Numbered from the stretch's first letter, positions 20,489 to 28,204 are shown. The stretch: 64,000 nucleotides of DNA from Acidipila sp. (GCA_010365215.1 JAAFGT010000007.1:43647-107646), one strand, 5' to 3'. The notes: a model not told the origin generated them from the sequence alone. Translations and numbers: made by a program.

Positions 20489-21028
20489 ATGATTATCATA
20501 AAGTTGCTTTTGCTCTTCATGCCCAACTTGTGGGAAGGGATGAACTATGCACGTGTGTCCGAACATCGGAAACTCCCGACTCTGAGTTTTCAAGCTACGC
20601 CCTTGAAACCGATCTTCCGCCGAGACGAAAACATTGTTTTCCGATTTAGAATCAGGAACAACTCTCAAGAAGAGGTCTTTGTGAGTCGCGCGATATACGA
20701 CGATTTCGTAGACCTGAAAATTATAGGCCCCGACGGAATCGAACTTCAGTGGCAAGGAAACCGAAGGATCGACAGTAAGGCGTACTCCCAAGAGTCCTTC
20801 GCGGTCTTAAAGACAGGACAATCAATCACCTCGGCCGCCACGATCTCTCCGAGAAAGGAGGGCGGTTACGCAATGAGCAAGCCAGGGCGTTACCGTGCCA
20901 CCGCAGAATACTCTTTAGGACCCTCAGAATACTTTGCACCGCTTGCGGGATCCGCAAGAGTGCCAACCGGGGCCTTTAGTTCGAGAGCATTTACATTTTG
21001 TGTGGAACGATGCGAACCGGGTAAGTGA
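20489..21028 (+). CDS. hypothetical protein, possible Ig-like/BsuPI-like domain
   Basis: 179 residues. After a short hydrophobic start (MIIIKLLLLFMPNLW) comes a beta-rich region: PTLSFQATPLKPIFRRDENIVFRFRIRNNSQEEVFVSR in pieces, then DLKIIGPDGIELQWQG and KPGRYRATAEYSL. The alternation of a required-property clause (rich in N and E) and a PGRY.ATAEY strand resembles the immunoglobulin-like intracellular-protease-inhibitor (BsuPI) fold, but I cannot confirm it. The ATG at 20489 has only a weak ribosome site; an in-frame ATG at 20540 follows GGGAAGGG. Low-GC codon use compared with flanking genes. Lies behind leader repeat copy 1. Confidence 0.5.
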   Translation: MIIIKLLLLFMPNLWEGMNYARVSEHRKLPTLSFQATPLKPIFRRDENIVFRFRIRNNSQEEVFVSRAIYDDFVDLKIIGPDGIELQWQGNRRIDSKAYSQESFAVLKTGQSITSAATISPRKEGGYAMSKPGRYRATAEYSLGPSEYFAPLAGSARVPTGAFSSRAFTFCVERCEPGK

Positions 21029-21085
21029 GATGACGGGCGCGTGGGCGGGTCGCGAGGCCTTGAGACGGGGCTGAGGGTTGGGGTG

Positions 21086-21125
21086 CCGCATCCCTTTGCG
21101 GTTTAGTTTTTCGCAAAGGGTGCGG
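21086..21125 (+). repeat. REP-like hairpin, copy D
   Basis: CCGCATCCCTTTGCG (21086-21100) pairs with CGCAAAGGGTGCGG (21112-21125), with one bulged base and an 11-base loop. It is longer than the other copies but has the same core. Confidence 0.75.
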
Positions 21126-21166
21126 TTCTTCGGCTCTGTTGGTTTGGCTCTTTCCGAAGCAGGCTC

Positions 21167-21280
21167 TTACTCTACCGGATCAATCTTCACCAGCCCCCCC
21201 TCCTCACCTTCATAGAACGACCAACTGCTCCACTGCCAATCCCGCGGATGCTTCACCAGTTTCCGCTGCACCACAGAAAG
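21167..21280 (-). pseudogene. C-terminal relic of REP-associated (IS200-like, RAYT) transposase
   Basis: Read on the minus strand, about 38 codons give QRKLVKHPRDWQWSSWSFYE followed by GEEG, then, after a shift in a run of six G, LVKIDPVE and a stop. The element RxLVxxPxDWxWSSWxxY is the C-terminal signature of REP-associated tyrosine transposases (Y1/TnpA_REP family). The catalytic HUH and Tyr parts are gone, and the homopolymer shift breaks the frame, so it is a fossil. It lies exactly between a forward and an inverted hairpin of the local REP family, as RAYT genes do. Confidence 0.7.
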
Positions 21281-21282
21281 AA

Positions 21283-21311
21283 CCGCACCCTTTAAAAACC
21301 AAAGGGTGCGG
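21283..21311 (-). repeat. REP-like hairpin, inverted copy E
   Basis: CCGCACCCTTT (21283-21293) and AAAGGGTGCGG (21301-21311), an 11-bp stem with a 7-base loop, only three bases from the transposase relic and just before leader repeat copy 2. Confidence 0.8.
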
Positions 21312-21317
21312 CACCCA

Positions 21318-21415
21318 CCCCCTCGTCACTCGGAGGATACGTTCGCAGTGATATACTCTTCCCGTGCGCCGTTCTCTAGAAAATAAAATAGCGGAATTTC
21401 AGTGGGCCACCCGCC
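21318..21415 (+). repeat. 97-bp leader repeat, copy 2
   Basis: Second copy of the unit at 20335-20431, again ending in AGTGGGCCACCCGCC and again containing GTGATATACTCTTCCCGTG. It lies about 180 bases before the unrelated membrane-protein gene at 21594. Confidence 0.8.
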
Positions 21416-21593
21416 GGAATCGTTAGGCACTTCCGGTCTTAATGGTGGCATGACAGGTCACATAATCGATCAGGGGGTATCATTTGTGCAGAAAACGTTT
21501 CTTGCGGCCGATCTGGGTCAGTGTGTGGCCGACGCGACTGGAGTTAACACCAGTGGTACCTGTCCTTAGATTGCGCTAGCAGGATAAATCGGC

Positions 21594-22007
21594 ATGAAGA
21601 ATTTCATTGATCCCAAAGATGTCAAGTTAAGAATGTTTCGGATTGTGATGCTGGACGTGATAGTTATTCTGCTCCTAGCTTGGCTCATCACGGTCCAAGT
21701 GGTACCCCTATATCCCACGGTGCTGATCGGTTACCCTACACTTCTCGCTGCCAACTTTCTGGTCATCTGGAGAGCTTCTCGTCGGCGATTAGGCCTGCCG
21801 AGAAAAGCCACCGGAATACCAAAGCTGCTGTGGTTTTCTGTAGCACTGTTCACGACAGCCAGCATCGTGGAAATCGTCGCTTGGACTAGGAGCCCGGATA
21901 TTCGATCAGCCGTTCAGGCCATTATAGGGACGGTTCTGGCCGCGTATGCCTGGTTTTTGGTGCATTACCGAAGACGGATTAGCAAAGACCGAGCAGAACT
22001 AGGTTGA
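21594..22007 (+). CDS. small four-helix membrane protein, unknown
   Basis: 137 residues with four hydrophobic segments (FRIVMLDVIVILLLAWLITV, LYPTVLIGYPTLLAANFLVIW, LLWFSVALFTTASIVEIVAW, AVQAIIGTVLAAYAWFLVHY) and basic loops (RASRRRLGLPRK), consistent with an inner-membrane protein. AGGATAAATCGGC precedes the ATG. I recognise no family. It is the last gene of the island, followed 45 bases later by REP hairpin copy F. Lower GC than neighbouring housekeeping genes. Confidence 0.6.
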   Translation: MKNFIDPKDVKLRMFRIVMLDVIVILLLAWLITVQVVPLYPTVLIGYPTLLAANFLVIWRASRRRLGLPRKATGIPKLLWFSVALFTTASIVEIVAWTRSPDIRSAVQAIIGTVLAAYAWFLVHYRRRISKDRAELG

Positions 22008-22051
22008 AATTCGATACTGGGTGGGGTCACCCTTAAGATGGGGGCGGGTGG

Positions 22052-22076
22052 CGCACCCTTCGGTTTTAAGGGTGCG
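22052..22076 (+). repeat. REP-like hairpin, copy F
   Basis: CGCACCCTT (22052-22060), loop CGGTTTT, AAGGGTGCG (22068-22076). Preceded by GGCGGGTGGCG, the reverse complement of the CGCCACCCGCC motif found upstream of island genes. Confidence 0.8.
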
Positions 22077-22161
22077 GTTCTTGCCCCTTCTTTGTTAAGC
22101 CCTCGTCCAGCTCCCACCTGGCTTCTTAATTTGATTCCGCTTCCGAATTCTCTGAGCGTCC

Positions 22162-22190
22162 TTGACATCCTAGTATCTTAATGGTATAGT
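22162..22190 (+). promoter_or_regulatory. near-consensus sigma-70 promoter
   Basis: TTGACA (22162-22167), a 17-base spacer and TATAGT (22185-22190). CTAGGAGGA follows within ten bases, then ATG at 22210. The downstream frame is degenerate, so the promoter may be left over from a lost gene or may also feed the tRNA-Leu at 22442. Confidence 0.65.
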
Positions 22191-22441
22191 TACCTAGGAG
22201 GATAGAAAGATGGCCGCAGCGACCTCGATCTTCCTCCCCTCCCGCCGTTTCCCTTCAAACCCTGTAGAATGCATGCTTACGAAAATTCCGCCTGTAAGTC
22301 CTTTAAACCTCACTCTTACAAATCCGGTACTTCATAAGTCCTTTGTCGTCCACTCTTACAAAAACACCCCCGGGGGGTGGGTCCCATGCGCGCGGGCTCG
22401 CTACCAGAAGACTACTGCATGCTAGTATGCTAGGCGTATTC

Positions 22442-22528
22442 GCGGAAGTGGCGGAACTGGCAGACGCGCAGGACTTAGGATCCTGTGGCCGAAAGGCTGT
22501 GGGGGTTCAAATCCCTCCTTCCGCACCA
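22442..22528 (+). tRNA. tRNA-Leu(TAG)
   Basis: 87-base class II tRNA. Acceptor GCGGAAG/CTTCCGC, anticodon stem CAGGA/TCCTG with loop CTTAGGA (anticodon TAG, reads CTA), a long variable arm and an encoded CCA. It forms the right boundary of the REP-flanked island; tRNA genes are frequent insertion sites. Confidence 0.96.
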
Positions 22529-22568
22529 CAGCTTCATTTTTCTGGAAGGGAAGTACTGCCGCAGGACT

Positions 22569-25500
22569 TCAGTTCACCGTCTCAGGTTTTGCCGGCCCGC
22601 TTTTCCCGCGCTTGCCCACAGCCGCGGGCGCGCGTCCACGCCGTCGGCTGCGGCTCTTCGCCGATGCCGGCACGGGCGAACCGCCCAGCTCCACCAGAAG
22701 TTTTCGCAGCCGGTAGCGATCCTCGAGCTCCATATCCACAAACTCAAATCCCATGTTCTGCGAGCGCGCATCGCGCACGAACGCCTGCGCGCGCAGCGGC
22801 CGCAGTCCCGGACTGAATTTCAATGACAGCAGCGTCCCCGGCGTCAAGTAGCGTTCGCAGGTGGCCACGCCGCCGCCCAGGTTCATCACCTGCACATCGA
22901 AACGGTAGTTGTCGCGCAGGTTCGTGGTCACCACGGCCACGCTCTGGCTCAGTTTCAATCGCGGATAACGCCGCTGGCGGATGCAGTGCGACATGGGCTC
23001 GGTATCCGGCAGGGCCATGGCCATCTCCGCCGCGTCCAGCCCAGTCTTCCCCAGCGTCGATCGCGTCCATTCCGGATCCAGTTTCCCCAGCACCTGCGCC
23101 GCAACGATGCGCAGCTCCGTCGGATAACTCCAGCGAAACATCTGCCGCGTCTCCACGATCTTCCGCAGCGTGGGGACGATCTCGCCCGCGCTCAAGCGGC
23201 CCAGCGCTTCCATTGCTTTCAGCCGCAGATAGGCCGGCGCGCCTTCCCGCGCTTCGTTTTCCACCAGGCTGCGCAGAAAGGGAATGGCGGTCAGGTCGCC
23301 GCTCATGCCCATCTCGTCGAGCGCGAGGGGCTTCACCAGCGGGTCCAGCATTTCAAACAGTCCCAGCAGCAGCAGCGACCGCGCGGGAGATGCGCCTGCC
23401 GCGAGCTGCCTCACCACGCGATCGTGGTAAGTGCCTTTCCAATCTTTCATGCGCGATGGCAGCCATTCCTGCAGGACGTGAATATCCAGGCGGCTCAGCA
23501 GTCCCACCGTGTCCACCGCGTGCGCCGGATCGCCATCCTTCAACATCTGGCGAAGATGGCTCAACCCGGTTTCGCCCAGCAGGCTCACCGCTTGAATCAG
23601 CAGGTCGCAGTCGTCGCGAAATCCGGACCGGCTGAATCGGCTGCTCAGTTGATCGGCAGCGAGCACCGGCATGCGCGACATCAGATCGGCCAGTCCGGGA
23701 GGAATGCTTTCCGCCCGCAGGGCCTCTTCGATAAATTCCGGCAAGCGCTCTTCGATGCCGATGCGCGGCCGCAGCGTCGGGCCAAACGCCGGCCGCTGCT
23801 GCTCGACGGACTCCAGCGATGCCAGAGCCTGCAGCATGGCCGGATACGCGCGTTGCGTTCCTGCCTGCTGCACCAGGCGCACGAATGCGGCGCCGATCAA
23901 GGTTTGAAGTTCCGGCTCTTCCTCGACGCAAAGATGCGCGCCCACGACGCGAATCGCTCCTGGAAGCAGCTCGGCATCGCCGCGCGAATAAAGGTCGGCC
24001 AGCTCGGAAAGGCCGATAGCCGTCGCGCGCCGGGCCTCCTGCGACTCCAGAGTTACGCAAGAAGCATAATGGAGCAGAATCTCGTCCGCGCTTTTTGCGT
24101 CGCCGTTCTCGAACAGCTCTTCCACAAACAGCCGCGCGTTGCCCGGCGGAATACACCACGCTTCCTTCGACATCAGCGTGGTTCTCTTCGCTTCCGGAGG
24201 GACCTCCGCCCAGAACTGCTGGGCCAGTTGGTCGGCATGCGACTGGTAGTCGACGCCGGCGCCTGCCAGCTTCTGCTCGTGCGCACCCAGCACTTTGCGC
24301 AACCCGGTAATTTCCTTGCCCATGCTGTCGAGCATTTCCCGAACCGCATCCACGCGCACTTCGCCCCGTTCGTAACTGTCGAGCGCGAAACGGATGGCCA
24401 CGTGCTCCGCCAGCTTCAGCAGCATGGGCTGATCTGCTTTTTCCGTCGGCGCCTGCGCCGCCAGTCCGGCCAGCGCTTTGTGCAGTGTGTATTGCGAACG
24501 CGCGGGCAGCGTCGAGAGCCTCTGCTGGAATGCAGCAGCGGGAGCGCCCTCGCCTTTCTGCGTCGATCGGCCCAGCTGCGACAATAGCCCGAGGATTCCG
24601 CGAATCTCATGCTCGTCCGGACCCAGAGAACCGAAAGATCCAGCGCCGGGACCTCTTCCGCCGCCCGGTTCGCTGCCTCCGCCACCAGCGGGGCCACCCT
24701 GCCCGCCGGGCGATCCAATATTCAGACCCACGGCGGCCGCGGTACCCCACATTGTGGGACGAAGAATTTTGGGTTTTAGGCCTCCCCCTCGTACTTCATG
24801 CGGCTTTTCGGTCGGACTGCCGCCTTGGCCTCCACCCGAGCCGCTGCCCGAACCGCCGCCAGATCCGCCAGAGCCACCTTGTCCGCCGGTGCCTCCTGAC
24901 CCGCCCGGGCTCCAATTTCCGCCGCCTGTGTTACCTCCTCCACCTTCTCCCGAGCTACTGCCCCAGCCTCCGCCGCCGGTTCCTGTCGCTCCAGTTTCTC
25001 CGCTGCCTGTTTGAGCGCCAAATCCCGGACCACCCCAGCCGCCGCCAGGCTCCACCGGCCCACCGGACGAATCGCCGCCGGGCCCGCTCGAACCCGAGCC
25101 ACCCGCAGGCCCACCCCAACCTCCCTCCGTTGAGGCACCACCGCCGGTGCTTCCGCTTTTTGCTGCGCCAGGGCCTACCCAACCGCCGCTTGGGCCGGAC
25201 CCGGAGCCGCCAGACCCACCGCTGCCCGAGCCTCCGCCAGGTCCACCACCCCAACCGGGAGCGCCAGTTCCGCCACTGCCGCCTGTGCCGCCGCTTGTTC
25301 CGCCGCCTTGTCCTCCGCCGGAGCCAACCCAACCGCCGCCTGTGCCGGAGCCAGAGCCGCCGGATCCTCCACCTGGGCCGCCGCCCCGGCCCGATCCTCC
25401 GGTTCCACCCTCGCTGCCTGACCCGCCGCCCGATCCTCCACCAGGTCCGCCGCTTCCTGAACCGGTGCGGCCGCGTGAACCTTCCGCCGCAATAATCAGT

Positions 25501-26054
25501 TGCAGCAGTTTTTGCGGATCGTTCAGCCAATCCTGAAGCTGCCCTTCGCCCCCGCCCAGAGCCTTGGAGGTGAGCGTGGCTATAATCTTGTGTCCCGCAT
25601 TTGCGGCATCTTCACGCACAAATCGCACTTCGTTAATCTTGATGCCAGTGTCTCCCTCCAGCGCAGCTCGCAACTGGTCTACAAGCGCTTTCGCGCTGCT
25701 GGTCGCTCCCCCGGTGGGGAAGGCTCTGACAAACCTGGCCAGGCTAGCCTGCGTGCATGTGGAGGAAAAGTGAATGCTGGCGATCCCCGCGTTGGAGAGC
25801 ATCCGCGCGAAGCTTTTTTCCGCGGCGGCAGATTCCAGCGGCACGCCGTCAATGTGCAGTTGCGTGCCGGAGGCGCCCAGCAGGAGGCCCGATTCGCCGG
25901 AAACTTTGAGAGCCGTGCGCAGCTCGTTCCATGTGGTTTCGAACTGGGAGGAGGTACGCGCATGCCCGAACTCATACAAGCGCGCAAACTTCAGCAGAAT
26001 GTTGAGGCTGTGTACAAACCCGCGCGCTACAGCGGTCTTGGATTCGCCAGTCAT
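22569..26054 (-). CDS. large Gly-rich linker protein with C-terminal PilZ domain
   Basis: 1161 residues. An N-terminal domain (residues about 1-190; LLLGASGTQLHIDGVPL, ASIHFSS) resembles the sensor-like region of Acidobacteriota HD-GYP/HEAT proteins. A linker of roughly 260 residues is almost only Gly and Ser with some Pro, Thr and Trp. The next 600 residues are alpha-helical, HEAT-like, with phrases such as AVDTVGLLSRLD and LRLKAMEALGRLSAGEIVPTL. A PilZ domain near the end starts at RQRRYPRLKLSQSVAV and includes NLGGGVATCE; PilZ domains bind cyclic di-GMP, though the usual RxxxR..D/NxSxxG is altered here. The ATG at 26054 is my choice; no strong ribosome site exists. Role unknown, possibly a scaffold for surface or motility regulation. 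Confidence 0.7.
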   Translation of the reverse strand: MTGESKTAVARGFVHSLNILLKFARLYEFGHARTSSQFETTWNELRTALKVSGESGLLLGASGTQLHIDGVPLESAAAEKSFARMLSNAGIASIHFSSTCTQASLARFVRAFPTGGATSSAKALVDQLRAALEGDTGIKINEVRFVREDAANAGHKIIATLTSKALGGGEGQLQDWLNDPQKLLQLIIAAEGSRGRTGSGSGGPGGGSGGGSGSEGGTGGSGRGGGPGGGSGGSGSGTGGGWVGSGGGQGGGTSGGTGGSGGTGAPGWGGGPGGGSGSGGSGGSGSGPSGGWVGPGAAKSGSTGGGASTEGGWGGPAGGSGSSGPGGDSSGGPVEPGGGWGGPGFGAQTGSGETGATGTGGGGWGSSSGEGGGGNTGGGNWSPGGSGGTGGQGGSGGSGGGSGSGSGGGQGGSPTEKPHEVRGGGLKPKILRPTMWGTAAAVGLNIGSPGGQGGPAGGGGSEPGGGRGPGAGSFGSLGPDEHEIRGILGLLSQLGRSTQKGEGAPAAAFQQRLSTLPARSQYTLHKALAGLAAQAPTEKADQPMLLKLAEHVAIRFALDSYERGEVRVDAVREMLDSMGKEITGLRKVLGAHEQKLAGAGVDYQSHADQLAQQFWAEVPPEAKRTTLMSKEAWCIPPGNARLFVEELFENGDAKSADEILLHYASCVTLESQEARRATAIGLSELADLYSRGDAELLPGAIRVVGAHLCVEEEPELQTLIGAAFVRLVQQAGTQRAYPAMLQALASLESVEQQRPAFGPTLRPRIGIEERLPEFIEEALRAESIPPGLADLMSRMPVLAADQLSSRFSRSGFRDDCDLLIQAVSLLGETGLSHLRQMLKDGDPAHAVDTVGLLSRLDIHVLQEWLPSRMKDWKGTYHDRVVRQLAAGASPARSLLLLGLFEMLDPLVKPLALDEMGMSGDLTAIPFLRSLVENEAREGAPAYLRLKAMEALGRLSAGEIVPTLRKIVETRQMFRWSYPTELRIVAAQVLGKLDPEWTRSTLGKTGLDAAEMAMALPDTEPMSHCIRQRRYPRLKLSQSVAVVTTNLRDNYRFDVQVMNLGGGVATCERYLTPGTLLSLKFSPGLRPLRAQAFVRDARSQNMGFEFVDMELEDRYRLRKLLVELGGSPVPASAKSRSRRRGRAPAAVGKRGKSGPAKPETVN

Positions 26055-26311
26055 GCCTGGGATGCGGCTCAAGAGACACTCCCGTCTGCCCTGGTAAGCT
26101 ATCTTGGAGTTCTTGCGCTGACAAGAGCGCAAGCCAAATGCTGTCACGTAGTTGCCACTAGGTTAGGCTAAGTCACTCGTAGTTAATCAAAGTACTATAG
26201 TATTTATAGGTAATCAAATACTAGATTTAGGCAGCCGAGCTACTTGGGTCGCAGCGCGTGGCCTGCGCGTGGGGGTTCCGTGTACACTGGGTAAGCGCGG
26301 GAGAATCGAAG
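26055..26311. promoter_or_regulatory. AT-rich divergent promoter region with direct repeat
   Basis: Between the Gly-rich PilZ gene and the CPBP gene. It contains TAATCAAAGTACTA (26184-26197) and TAATCAAATACTA (26211-26223), a direct repeat with a 27-base period, and TATAGT-like boxes between them. It could be a binding site for a regulator of one or both genes. Confidence 0.4.
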
Positions 26312-27262
26312 TTGAACATCTTAAACGACGGCGTGCACGGCCCGAAGACAGACTTCTCGGCTCCTTTATCTGCACCGCCGCCGCCTCCTCCGGTCGAAAA
26401 GCTCCGCGCTCTGCTTCACTCCATCGCCTTCAGCGCTGTAGCCATTCTATTTGTCTATCTGATCTTCGGAATGGTGTTGAACCTGAAAGGCCCTTTCGAT
26501 CATCGCCTGCTGCCAATCATGGCTTACGGGCTTGCGATTACCGCGCTGCTGCTCGAAAGCTGGCTGTTTCTCACCCTCGGGGATGAAAAGGAATTCAATT
26601 CCCTTGGTTTGACGTTTCATCCCGGCTGGGGTACAGAGCTGCTTGCGGGAGCAGGCACAGGCTTTGCTCTCATGGCCGGAGTCTGCGGCATGCTCGCAGC
26701 CACTCATCTGGCTCGATATTCCGGGCTCGCGCGTTATCCGCACCGCGTCGCCGCACCTCTCTTCGCCACTGCCGCGTTCATCCTTTTGGCTGCAGCTCTC
26801 GAAGAGGTCGCTTTCCGCGGTTACGCTTTCCAGCGTCTCATCGATGCGACCGGGGCCTTTGGTGCCGTGGCGATTTTTTCGCTGCTGTTTGGCCTGGTCC
26901 ACTATACCAATCCGTCGGCGACGGTGCTTTCAACGGCAAATACAGTTTTGGCAGGGATCGTCATGGCTTTAGGCTACCTCCGCACGCGCGCTCTGTGGTT
27001 TCCCATCGGCCTGCACTTTGCCTGGAACTTCTTTCTAGGGCCGATCGCTTCATTTCCCGTCAGCGGAATCCACTTGGGATTTACAATGTTCGAAGTCCAC
27101 GTCCAAGGGCCGCTCTGGTTGACCGGCGGAGACTACGGCCCTGAGGGCAGCATCATCTTGACAGCGGCATGCCTGCTGGCTGTTGCCTGGCTGGCTCGCA
27201 AGTCGGAATTGCTCCTTCCCGCAGCGCGCGAGACGCCGTATGATAGGGATTCAGGAAGCTGA
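26312..27262 (+). CDS. CPBP-family intramembrane metalloprotease
   Basis: About 316 residues, seven or eight membrane helices. The Abi/CPBP motifs are present: EEVAFRGY (motif 1, Glu-Glu plus Arg), FGLVHYTNP (motif 2, His) and HFAWN (motif 3, His and Asn). The family includes Rce1-like CAAX proteases and bacteriocin self-immunity proteins; the bacterial substrate is usually unknown. I chose TTG at 26312 because GGGAGA lies nine bases upstream; a GTG at 26258 is an alternative. A Pro-rich cytoplasmic N-terminus precedes the first helix. The next gene starts 33 bases on, so they are probably one operon. Confidence 0.88.
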   Translation: MNILNDGVHGPKTDFSAPLSAPPPPPPVEKLRALLHSIAFSAVAILFVYLIFGMVLNLKGPFDHRLLPIMAYGLAITALLLESWLFLTLGDEKEFNSLGLTFHPGWGTELLAGAGTGFALMAGVCGMLAATHLARYSGLARYPHRVAAPLFATAAFILLAAALEEVAFRGYAFQRLIDATGAFGAVAIFSLLFGLVHYTNPSATVLSTANTVLAGIVMALGYLRTRALWFPIGLHFAWNFFLGPIASFPVSGIHLGFTMFEVHVQGPLWLTGGDYGPEGSIILTAACLLAVAWLARKSELLLPAARETPYDRDSGS

Positions 27263-27295
27263 GTTTCAGGAAGCTAAGTCTCAGGAATTTGACCC

Positions 27296-28189
27296 ATGCC
27301 ACCCCTTCATTACGTCGCTGCTGCCGCGCTCCTGCTGATGGCGCTTCCCGACGTGCCTCCGGTCCATCGCTTCCAACCGGACACCGCTCCTTCGGGCGAG
27401 TTCCCGCCGGGCGGTACACTGCCCGTGGTGACCGATCTTTCCCCCACCGCCGATCTGCCGCAAGCGAAGGACGCGCACAAACCGGGCCAGTCCGAGCGAA
27501 TGGACCAAAGGTCCCGCATCGAGATTCTTCGCTCTATCTCCGGTGAATTTGCGCGCGCCGTGCGTGCTCTTCCCACCGGGAAAAGCGGGCTTCATCTTAA
27601 GGCTGGCAAGCCGCTCGACGACGCGGCGGTAAACCGCGCGGTGATCACTGCGGGCGCTGCGGCCAATCCCGGCGATCAGGTGCAGGTTACGCTGGTGGAG
27701 TTTCGCGACCGCGCCCTGGTCATCGACGTCAATGGTGGCGGCCGCCAGCACACTCACTGGCGCGATCGTGTGCATCTGGAAGTGGGCGGAATGCCCACAG
27801 CCCGTGCTCAGAAATCCGGGCCGCCAGGCCTGGAGAAAGTTGGCTCGACAATCTTTCTGGAATTCGACCACGCCCTGCCCCCGCTTACCGCGGAGCAGGT
27901 AAAACAATACTTGAGCGCCTTTCTCGATTTTGCGAAACAGCGTTCCGCGGCCGTGCAGTGGGTGGATACCCTGCCGCCGGAGATGCAGGAAGCCATCAAG
28001 AACAAACAGGCTGTGGTGGGTATGACCCAGGATATGGTCATCGCCGCGGTCGGGCGTCCCGACAAAAAAGTTCGCGAACGCGATGAAGACGGCCTTGAAA
28101 CCGAAGACTGGATTTACGGCCACCCGCCCAGCCGAACCACCTTCGTGAAATTCGCAGGAGACAAAGTCGTCAGCGTAAAAAGGTTCTAG
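27296..28189 (+). CDS. exported hypothetical protein with SmpA/OmlA-like C-terminus
   Basis: 297 residues. An N-terminal hydrophobic segment (HYVAAAALLLMALP) suggests a signal peptide, followed by a Pro-rich stretch. The C-terminal part (residues about 240-297: VVGMTQDMVIAAVGRPDKKV and DWIYGHPPS..TTFVKFAGDKVV) has the helix-turn followed by beta-hairpin typical of SmpA/OmlA (BamE-like) domains. The middle (about 60-235) is not recognised. AGGA precedes the ATG. Probably cotranscribed with the CPBP protease; periplasmic or lipoprotein-like role inferred only. Confidence 0.6.
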   Translation: MPPLHYVAAAALLLMALPDVPPVHRFQPDTAPSGEFPPGGTLPVVTDLSPTADLPQAKDAHKPGQSERMDQRSRIEILRSISGEFARAVRALPTGKSGLHLKAGKPLDDAAVNRAVITAGAAANPGDQVQVTLVEFRDRALVIDVNGGGRQHTHWRDRVHLEVGGMPTARAQKSGPPGLEKVGSTIFLEFDHALPPLTAEQVKQYLSAFLDFAKQRSAAVQWVDTLPPEMQEAIKNKQAVVGMTQDMVIAAVGRPDKKVRERDEDGLETEDWIYGHPPSRTTFVKFAGDKVVSVKRF

Positions 28190-28204
28190 CAGCCGCTCGC
28201 ACGA

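Larger units (their letters stand above)
21029..21593. other. 565-base region: REP hairpin pair, transposase relic, second leader copy
   Basis: Holds a forward hairpin (21086-21125), a C-terminal relic of a RAYT transposase on the minus strand (21167-21280), an inverted hairpin (21283-21311), leader repeat copy 2 (21318-21415) and then about 180 bases in which I see no further feature before the gene at 21594. Confidence 0.6.
22008..22441. other. 434-base stretch: REP hairpin, strong orphan promoter, two short direct repeats
   Basis: Holds hairpin copy F, a near-consensus promoter (22162-22190) with a good ribosome site and an ATG at 22210, and two 29-base imperfect direct repeats (22294-22322 and 22334-22362, TAAGTCCTTT..CACTCTTACAAA). 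The frame from 22210 (71 codons) begins MAAATSI like some ribbon-helix-helix antitoxins but then becomes unlike any protein; I treat it as a truncated remnant, not a gene. Confidence 0.45.

Noticed and set aside
21139..21351. 70-codon plus-strand frame in the REP region
   Set aside because: It runs through two hairpins and opposite the transposase relic and is Pro/Ser/Thr-rich with no ribosome site.
22294..22362. Possible CRISPR array
   Set aside because: Only two imperfect repeats with about 11-base spacers and no cas genes.
17871..22441. Integron-type gene cassette array with attC sites
   Set aside because: The same-strand cassettes and palindromes resemble one, and GTTAGGC occurs once at 21420, but paired attC core sites are not seen and no integrase is present; the RAYT relic explains the hairpins better.
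22823..25536. Long plus-strand frames opposite the Gly-rich PilZ gene, rich in Pro and Arg
   Set aside because: They are complements of Gly/Ser codons; the PilZ domain and N-terminal domain on the minus strand are recognisable and decide the coding strand.
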